A DNA stretch of 39,411 nucleotides from Terriglobia bacterium (GTDB taxonomy: Bacteria > Acidobacteriota > Terriglobia > Acidiferrales > UBA7541), in the NCBI GenBank assembly GCA_020073585.1, contig JAIQEV010000036.1, forward strand, positions 1-39,411. Direction: 5' to 3'. The translations under genes were made by a program, and so were the position numbers. Shown here one piece after another: positions 31,972 to 39,411 of this stretch. Numbering within the stretch: the first letter of the stretch is position 1; the number at the start of each line of letters is the position of its first letter. The notes below the pieces were generated by a model, which was given only the letters and a program-made list of their open reading frames with translations, was not told the origin of the DNA and searched no databases.

Positions 31972-34900
31972 ATGAGTTTGCTGAACAAAGTTTTTCAACA
32001 CATTGCGAAGTTGGTTTCTTTTTCGCCGGCAGCGGTGCTGCTGGTTGCGTTGCTGGCGCCGCCGCTGGCGCACGCGCAGAGCACCGGCGGGCGCATCCGC
32101 GGGACGGTGCTGGACGCGAGCGGCGGATCGGTGGCCGCAGCCACGGTCATTCTGACCAATGAGGCGACGGGCGCGAAGCGCGACGCGCAGAGCAGCGGCA
32201 CCGGCGAGTACATGTTTCTGGAAGTGCCGGTGGGCAGCTACCAGGTGGAAGTGCAGATGACGGGCTTCAAGAAGTATCTGCGCAAGGGCATTGTGCTGCA
32301 GTTGAACGAAGTGCTTTCGCTGGACATCACGCTGCAGGTGGGCGGCTCGGCCGAGACGGTGGAAGTGACCGGAGCGCCGCCGCTGGTGGATACGACGTCG
32401 ACGCAACTGGGCGCGGTGGTGAATGAGCGGTCGGTGAGCCAGCTCCCGCTGGCGCAGCGCGACACCTATCAATTGCTGTCGCTGCAGCCGGGCGTGCAGT
32501 CCACCCTGGGCGTGGACAATGTATTTGGCAGCGATAAGGCCGGCGTGGTCAGCGTGAACGGCGGGCGCGGGCGGGACAACAACTTCACCGTGAACGGCGG
32601 CGACGGCAACGACCAGTTCGCCAATCTCCCGGCCGTTCAGCCCTCCCCGGACGCCATCGCGGAATTCCGCATGCTGACCAACACGTTCGACGCAGAATAC
32701 GGGCGCAATTCGGGCGCGGTGATCAACGTGGTGACCAAGTCGGGCACCAACGACTGGCACGGGAATCTATATGACTACTTCCGCAACAAGAACCTGAACG
32801 CCAAAGGCTTTTTCGATTCCTCGAAACTCGATTATCTGCAGAATCAGTTTGGGGCGACCTTCGGAGGGCCGATCAAGAAGGACAAGACTTTTTTCTTCGC
32901 TACCTATGAGGGAGACCGCATTCGCAAGGGTAGTTCCTCGGACACGGTGACGGTTCCCACAGGCCCCGAACGCACCGGAGATTTTTCCGGCGGAATACCT
33001 TTTGCCGGAACCTTGTCCAATGCCAGTATTTTGAATAATCGTCCCGGTTGCCTCACCGCGCTGGGTTTCGGAGCTCCCATTGCGGATGGCACGGCATATT
33101 CGGCGATCTTTCCCACGAATGTGATTCCAACGGCTTGCATGGACCAGACCGCCCAGGATCTGATGACCTTGGTGCCCACCGCCAACCGTCCGGACGGAAC
33201 CTGGCAGGGAGTGCCGCTGGGGCACGAGCGCAGCAACCAGTTCACCGTAAAGATGGACCAGGAACTGACGAGCAAGCAGCACCTCACGGGCTACTACTAT
33301 TTCACGCAGCACTATCTGGCCAAGCCGTTCGCGCGGTTCCAGGCGGGCGGCGCGAACCTTCCCGGGTTCGGCGACCTCACCGATGAGCGCACCCAGCAGC
33401 TGAACATCAGCCATACCTGGCAGTTGGGGAGCAGCGGGGTCAATGAGGCCCGGTTTACGTTCTTCCGCGAGGGGCAGGGGACCTATCTGCACCCGCAGCA
33501 CACCAGCCTGGTTCAGAATTCGTGTCCGGGCGTCGTAACTTCCGACTGTTTCATCGATCCGAGCAATCCGAACAATACGAACAATACGAGCCTGGGCGTC
33601 TATCCGGGTCTCGACGCCACTCATGAAGGGCTGCCCTTTGTTTCCATTTCCGGCGGGTTCTCGATGGGCAATAACTTCGAAGGCGAACTCCCGCAAAAGG
33701 GCAATACCTTCCAGTTCTCGGACAGCTATGGGAAAGTGATCGGCAAGCACAGTCTGAAGTTCGGCGGCGATTTCCGCATCCAGCAGTTCGACCAGAGACT
33801 CTATTTTGACGTCAATGGCGCTTTCTATCTGTATGGAGGCGGTCCGAACGACCCGATGTATCAGAACCTTTACCCGAACTTCCTTCTGGGGCTGAGCGAC
33901 AACTACATTCAGGGTTCGGCGCAGGATGAACTGGTGCGCAGCAAAGCCGCCTATCTGTTCGCGCAGGACAGCTGGAGTATCACACCCAGTTTAACGCTGA
34001 ATTATGGCGTTCGCTGGGAGCTGAATACCCCGCTGACGGACAAAGGCAAGAAGGTGCAGACGTTCCATCCCGGGCAGAACTCGACGATCTATCCGTGTAG
34101 CATAGCCACGACGAACCCGCTCTACGCTCTCAATGGCAATAGCTCCAACTGCGACACGGCCGGGGTAACCCCGACGGGTGTGGTTGTGCCCGGGGATGCC
34201 GGGGTGCCGAATGGGCTGACCGATACCTATTACAAGGCCTTTGCGCCGCGGATCGGCCTGGCCTGGAGCCCCAGTTCCAAGGAAGGCTTCCTGGGCAAAC
34301 TCTTTGGAGGTCCCGGAAAGACCAGCGTGCGCGCAGGGTTTGGGATGTTCTACAACCCGATCGAACAGCTGGTCCTCGAGCAGTTCAGCGCCGAGCCGCC
34401 GTTTGGGGGAAGCACGAGCATTTATAACACCATGTTCAGCCTGCCGTTCCAGTATCAGGATGGGACGAGCGCTCCCAACCCCTTCAACGGCATCCTCAAT
34501 CCGCCCCGCGGCACGCCCGTGGATTGGTCCGTCTTCCGGCCCATGCTGTTCTACGGACAGTGGCCCGCGAAGATGCGGCCGCAATACGCCGAGCAGTACA
34601 ACCTGACGATTCAGCGGGAGATCGTGAAGGATCTCGTCTTCCAGATCTCCTATGTTGGCCGGCAGGGACATCGCCTGCTGGCGACGCGGGACCTGAATCC
34701 CGGCAACGCGCAGACGTGCCTCGACCTGGCCAACATCGCGGCCGCGAATCCGAACGATGTGCTGAGCTATAACGGAGGACCGCAAGCGAACTGTGCGCAG
34801 TGGAGCGCGGACAATTCGTATTTCGTCCCCGCCGGAACGACGATTCCCGCGGGCGGGTTGCACCTGCCGTACGGGCCGACCGGGCCGACGTTGATTCCTG

Positions 34901-35757
34901 CCGGCACGGTTGTCGGTGCCCAGGGCATCACGCTGGTGGGCATCCGGCCGTATTCTTCGCCGAACTGCGCGCCGCTGACCGGGGTGGGTTGCCCGATCGA
35001 CAGCACTCCAGTTATAACGAGCATTTTTTCGCAGGATACGATGGCGAGCTCGTCGTACAATTCGCTGCAGACCAGTCTGGAAAAGCGCTTCTCGCACGGC
35101 CTGCAGTTTCAGGCGTCCTACACGTTCGGGAAGTCGCTGGACTACGCGTCCACGTTCGAAAGCCTGGTGGATCCGTACAACATGGCGCGGAACCGCTCGC
35201 TCTCGATTTTTGACGCGCGGCACCGCTTCGTCTTCAGCTACTACTGGGAGTTGCCGATACCGAAGTATCAGGGGTTTGCGGGCAAGGCGTTCAACGGGTG
35301 GTCGCTGTCCGGGATTACCCAGTTTCAGACCGGTTTCCCGATCCGCATCACGTCGCAGGATGACATGGAGCTGCAGGGCAGCTTCGACTTCGAGATGCCC
35401 GGACAGCCGAACTTTGCAGCGGGCGCGGTTTTCAAGGCTACGGATCCGCGCATTAACGGCTATGGGTTCGATCCCAGCACGTTTACGAACAGCACGGTAG
35501 CACTCGGCACGATCGGCAACGCGCCGCGGACTATCTGCTGCGGGCCTAGCTCCTTCAACACCGACCTGGGATTCCAGAAGCAAATCCCGGTGAATGAGCG
35601 CGTCCGGTTCGAATTCCGCGGTGACTTCATGAACGTTTTCAATCACACGCAGTTCATGCAGCCGGATGGCAACATCACGGACGGGCCGGATTTCGGGCGG
35701 GTCAAGCGCGCGCGCGAGCCACGGCTGGTGCAGTTCGCTTTGAAGATGTATTTCTAG
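31972..35757 (+). CDS. TonB-dependent receptor, Oar-like with carboxypeptidase-regulatory-like N-domain
   Basis: A 1261-residue outer-membrane receptor. A signal peptide ends near LAHAQS (about residue 37). The CarboxypepD_reg-like domain follows (GGRIRGTVLDASGGSVAAATVIL...GTGEYMFLEVPVGSYQVEV). Next is a plug domain (ETVEVTGAPPLVDTTSTQLGAVV...VINVVTKSGTNDWHGNLYDYFRNKN) and a long barrel ending FALKMYF. GGGGGAGGGG lies upstream of the ATG. It is divergent from the MerR-XRE-cupin regulator, which is a likely controller, and followed by a strong terminator, then the aminotransferase, permease and aldehyde dehydrogenase genes. It resembles the receptor at 2721 in layout but is longer. The ligand is unknown. 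Confidence 0.92.
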   Translation: MSLLNKVFQHIAKLVSFSPAAVLLVALLAPPLAHAQSTGGRIRGTVLDASGGSVAAATVILTNEATGAKRDAQSSGTGEYMFLEVPVGSYQVEVQMTGFKKYLRKGIVLQLNEVLSLDITLQVGGSAETVEVTGAPPLVDTTSTQLGAVVNERSVSQLPLAQRDTYQLLSLQPGVQSTLGVDNVFGSDKAGVVSVNGGRGRDNNFTVNGGDGNDQFANLPAVQPSPDAIAEFRMLTNTFDAEYGRNSGAVINVVTKSGTNDWHGNLYDYFRNKNLNAKGFFDSSKLDYLQNQFGATFGGPIKKDKTFFFATYEGDRIRKGSSSDTVTVPTGPERTGDFSGGIPFAGTLSNASILNNRPGCLTALGFGAPIADGTAYSAIFPTNVIPTACMDQTAQDLMTLVPTANRPDGTWQGVPLGHERSNQFTVKMDQELTSKQHLTGYYYFTQHYLAKPFARFQAGGANLPGFGDLTDERTQQLNISHTWQLGSSGVNEARFTFFREGQGTYLHPQHTSLVQNSCPGVVTSDCFIDPSNPNNTNNTSLGVYPGLDATHEGLPFVSISGGFSMGNNFEGELPQKGNTFQFSDSYGKVIGKHSLKFGGDFRIQQFDQRLYFDVNGAFYLYGGGPNDPMYQNLYPNFLLGLSDNYIQGSAQDELVRSKAAYLFAQDSWSITPSLTLNYGVRWELNTPLTDKGKKVQTFHPGQNSTIYPCSIATTNPLYALNGNSSNCDTAGVTPTGVVVPGDAGVPNGLTDTYYKAFAPRIGLAWSPSSKEGFLGKLFGGPGKTSVRAGFGMFYNPIEQLVLEQFSAEPPFGGSTSIYNTMFSLPFQYQDGTSAPNPFNGILNPPRGTPVDWSVFRPMLFYGQWPAKMRPQYAEQYNLTIQREIVKDLVFQISYVGRQGHRLLATRDLNPGNAQTCLDLANIAAANPNDVLSYNGGPQANCAQWSADNSYFVPAGTTIPAGGLHLPYGPTGPTLIPAGTVVGAQGITLVGIRPYSSPNCAPLTGVGCPIDSTPVITSIFSQDTMASSSYNSLQTSLEKRFSHGLQFQASYTFGKSLDYASTFESLVDPYNMARNRSLSIFDARHRFVFSYYWELPIPKYQGFAGKAFNGWSLSGITQFQTGFPIRITSQDDMELQGSFDFEMPGQPNFAAGAVFKATDPRINGYGFDPSTFTNSTVALGTIGNAPRTICCGPSSFNTDLGFQKQIPVNERVRFEFRGDFMNVFNHTQFMQPDGNITDGPDFGRVKRAREPRLVQFALKMYF

Positions 35758-35810
35758 AGAGGGAACGGCCGGCCGGGAAATCTGCAAGACCGGCAGGAAC
35801 TGAATGGAGA

Positions 35811-35842
35811 CGAGGCGGGCCGGAAAAGGCCCGTCTCGTTTC
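35811..35842 (+). terminator. Terminator after the TonB receptor
   Basis: An 11-bp stem (35811-35821 with 35828-35838, one G-T pair) with loop GGAAAA, followed by TTTCTC. Confidence 0.65.
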
Positions 35843-35993
35843 TCCCGCCCAGCGGGACAAGCCGAAAATAATGACGATGGTTGGGGAACCCTTCGGGGAA
35901 ACGTCTCAATCACGCCCTGCGAAGCCAACGCCGCAGAACAAATTTGAAAACTGACCGCAGGGAAGAGACCTGTAAACACCACGGAGCAAGAAA

Positions 35994-37373
<1,380 letters not shown>

Positions 37374-37397
37374 GCAGCGCCCCAACGGGAGACCCAC

Positions 37398-38834
37398 ATG
37401 GCAAACGAGGTCACATCGGCAGAGTCGCAGCCGCAACTGCGGCGTGTGCTCGGACGGGGTGACCTCGTTCTGCTGTTCGTGGTCGCCGTCTTCAATCTGA
37501 ACGTCCTGCCGTCCATTGCCGCCAACGGGGGAGTCACCGTCTGGCTGTGGATCATTTCGCTGGCGCTTTTCTTCTGGCCGCAGGGCATCGCGGTGATCGA
37601 ACTGGGGCACCGCTATCCGGGGGAAGGCGGCGTGTACCTGTGGGCCAAGGAGGTCTTCGGCGATTTCCACGGATTCCTTTCCGGGTGGTGCTACTGGACG
37701 AACAACATGATGTACGTGCCGACGGTGATGCTGTACTTCGTAGGGGTTTCGGTCTTCGTATTCGGCAGCGGGCATCAGGGGCTGGCGGACAACAAGGCGT
37801 TTGCGCTGGGCGCGTCGGTGGCGCTGCTGGCGGTGCTGGTGGTGCTGAACGTGGTGGGCCTGGGAGTGGGGAAGTGGATCAACAACCTGGGCGGGATTGG
37901 AACGACGGTGGCGGCCGGCCTGCTGATCGGACTGGGCATCATCGTGGGCCTGAAGTTCGGGGTGCATATTTCCGCCGCGGACTTCCGCATTCCGGCCAAC
38001 CCGCGCTTCGTGCTGAATTCCTTCGGAGTGATCTGCTTCGGACTGGTGGGGCTGGAGCTGGCTTCGGTGATGGGCGATGAGATCGAGGATCCCCGGCGCA
38101 CGCTGCCGGGAGCGGTGGCCTGGGGCGGCGTGATTTCGGGGATTCTGTATATCGGGGCGACGCTGACGCTGCTGGTGGCGGTGAGCCGCGACGAGATCAG
38201 CGTGCTGCAGGGCATCGTGCAGGCAGTGAGCCACATGGCCAGCCGCGTCGGGGTGGGCTGGATCGTGGCGCCGTTTGCTCTGATGCTGAGCATCTCCATC
38301 GCGGGAATCGGCTCGGCGTGGCTGGGGGGCTCGGCGCGGATTCCGTTTGTCGCGGGGCTCGATTCCTACATGCCGGCGTGGCTGGGGAAAGTGCATGCGA
38401 AGTACGGCACGCCGTATGCGGCGCTGATCGTGCACGCGGCGGTGTCGTTGATTCTGGTGGTGCTGAATTTCGTGCTGGTGGGCTCGAGCGTGCAGGAATC
38501 GTTTCAGCGGCTGCTCTCGCTGGCGGTGGTGCTGCAACTGGTGCCGTTTCTGTACATGTTCGGGGCGCTGCTGAAGATCGCCTGGCGCGAGCCCGTGGCC
38601 ACGGGGTATTACAGCCGCACGACGCTGTTTCTGGCGGGAGGGAGCGGGCTGCTCACGACCACGCTGGGCATCGCGCTGGCGTTCTTTCCCGCGGCGCAGA
38701 TCACCTCGATTGTCTCTTACGAGGTGTGGATGATCGGCGGGACGCTGTTTTTTATCGGCTTGGCGGCTTTTTTCTTCTTCGTGTACGGGCGGCGCAAGGC
38801 GGCGAAGGCCGCGGCATCCACACCGGCGGTCTAG
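37398..38834 (+). CDS. APC superfamily amino acid/amine permease
   Basis: A 478-residue inner-membrane transporter with about 12 hydrophobic helices. The family pattern is visible: LGRGDLVLLFVVAVFNLNVLPSIAANGG in helix 1, ELGHRYPGEGGVYLWAKEVFGDFHGFLSGWCYW, FGLVGLELASVMGDEIEDPRRTLPGA, and GSARIPFVAGLDSYMPAWLGKVHAKYGTPYAALIVH. This is the APC/YfnA-PotE type for amino acids or polyamines. GGGAG precedes the ATG. It is sandwiched between an aminotransferase (24 bases) and an aldehyde dehydrogenase (44 bases), so it probably imports the substrate that these two degrade. Confidence 0.9.
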   Translation: MANEVTSAESQPQLRRVLGRGDLVLLFVVAVFNLNVLPSIAANGGVTVWLWIISLALFFWPQGIAVIELGHRYPGEGGVYLWAKEVFGDFHGFLSGWCYWTNNMMYVPTVMLYFVGVSVFVFGSGHQGLADNKAFALGASVALLAVLVVLNVVGLGVGKWINNLGGIGTTVAAGLLIGLGIIVGLKFGVHISAADFRIPANPRFVLNSFGVICFGLVGLELASVMGDEIEDPRRTLPGAVAWGGVISGILYIGATLTLLVAVSRDEISVLQGIVQAVSHMASRVGVGWIVAPFALMLSISIAGIGSAWLGGSARIPFVAGLDSYMPAWLGKVHAKYGTPYAALIVHAAVSLILVVLNFVLVGSSVQESFQRLLSLAVVLQLVPFLYMFGALLKIAWREPVATGYYSRTTLFLAGGSGLLTTTLGIALAFFPAAQITSIVSYEVWMIGGTLFFIGLAAFFFFVYGRRKAAKAAASTPAV

Positions 38835-38878
38835 CGCGGCGCGGCACGGCACGGGAATTGCGGATTCGGGAGGATGGT

Positions 38879-39411
38879 ATGGCAGCAAGCGGAAAGAACG
38901 ATGTGCGCAGCTACCGGAACTACATCAATGGGCAATGGGTGGGCGGCGCGGCGGACGAGACCTTCCCGGTCTATGACCCGTCGAGCGAAGAGGTGATCGC
39001 GCGGGTGGCCGTAGCCAGCAGCGCGGACGTGGACCGCGCGGTGAACGCGGCGCGCACCGCGTTCGAGACCGGCCCCTGGCCGCAGACCACGCCGCAGGAC
39101 CGCGGGCGCTTGCTCTTCAAGCTGGCCGACAAGATCCGGCAGAACGCCGCGCTGCTCGCGGAGCTGGAGGCGCGCAACACCGGCAAGCCCATCGTCGAAG
39201 CGGAATACGACATCGCCGACACGGCCACGTGTTTCGAGTATTACGGCGGGCTGGCCAACAAGATCATGGGCCAGGTGCTGCCGGTTCCGGCGAACGCGCT
39301 GAGCTTCACGTTGAAGGAGCCGGTGGGCGTCGCGGGGCAGATCATTCCGTGGAACTACCCGCTGATGATGGCGGCGTGGAAGCTGGCGCCGGCGCTGGCC
39401 GCGGGCTGCAC
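38879..39411 (+). CDS. Aldehyde dehydrogenase (betaine/aminoaldehyde type), 5' part
   Basis: 177 residues are visible and the gene continues past the window end. The N-terminal ALDH domain is clear: YRNYINGQWVGGAADETFPVYDPSSEEVIARVAVASSADVDRAVNAARTAFETGPW, then EARNTGKPIVEAEYDIADTATCFEYYGGLANK and the oxyanion-region motif GVAGQIIPWNYPLMMAAWKLAPALAAGC. This block is typical of betaine aldehyde and aminoaldehyde dehydrogenases. The catalytic Cys and Glu lie outside. GGGAGG is five bases before the ATG at 38879; the ATG at 38874 is out of frame. With the permease and aminotransferase it fits amine breakdown through an aldehyde. Confidence 0.92.
   Translation, partial: MAASGKNDVRSYRNYINGQWVGGAADETFPVYDPSSEEVIARVAVASSADVDRAVNAARTAFETGPWPQTTPQDRGRLLFKLADKIRQNAALLAELEARNTGKPIVEAEYDIADTATCFEYYGGLANKIMGQVLPVPANALSFTLKEPVGVAGQIIPWNYPLMMAAWKLAPALAAGC

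Overview
The window is GC-rich bacterial chromosome, most likely from an Acidobacteriota member or relative. The main hints are two very large TonB-dependent receptors of the Oar type, each with a carboxypeptidase-regulatory-like N-terminal domain (2721-5870 and 31972-35757), and a mosaic of catabolic cassettes, small conserved orphans and repeat-filled spacers. This assignment is an inference; no rRNA or tRNA gene is visible to test it.

Layout. (1) 1-601: 3' part of a phosphoglycolate-phosphatase-like HAD gene. (2) 906-12318: a catabolic region. Minus strand: TonB receptor, a broken amidase and an isochorismatase-like hydrolase. Plus strand: aldehyde dehydrogenase and an intact amidase paralogue. 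Then a divergent pair of units: SDR plus flavin reductase (minus) and a styrene/indole-monooxygenase-like flavoprotein plus an AhpD-like protein (plus). Together they look like a route that imports a substrate, oxidises an aromatic ring or vinyl group with a two-component flavin monooxygenase, and processes it through dehydrogenases and amide hydrolases. (3) 12319-16464: an acquired patch with an integrase remnant, a 62-bp direct repeat on each side, an XhoI-like restriction enzyme, a beta-class methyltransferase and a membrane-anchored orphan. (4) 16465-21032: DUF1015 protein, STAS protein, small zinc ribbon protein, cation efflux pump and a metallo-beta-lactamase/PilZ-like fusion. (5) 21230-24320: a second acquired patch with a coupled ABC-type ATPase/Toprim-like pair (candidate defence system), an HTH antidote-like gene, a truncated gene copy and tandem repeats. 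(6) 24554-27556: TauE/SafE exporter with a coupled 9-codon leader ORF, cytochrome c, small orphans and a carboxymuconolactone-decarboxylase-like protein. (7) 27637-39411: a second catabolic region with a Tat-exported FAD oxidase, a YtcJ-like amidohydrolase, a MerR-XRE-cupin triple-domain regulator, a second TonB receptor, a class III aminotransferase, an APC permease and an aldehyde dehydrogenase running off the end. Its parts resemble the logic of amine or polyamine utilisation.

Noncoding structure is rich. A 17-bp palindrome (TGACCGC-N2/3-GCGGTCA) recurs in five spacers, often spaced 26-27 bp. There are also heptamer arrays, a 47-bp tandem array and a hairpin element placed beside both defence-like modules. 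The most interesting leads are the ATPase-Toprim pair, the direct-repeat-flanked restriction island, the MBL-PilZ fusion, the conserved leader ORF and the monooxygenase/amidase cluster.
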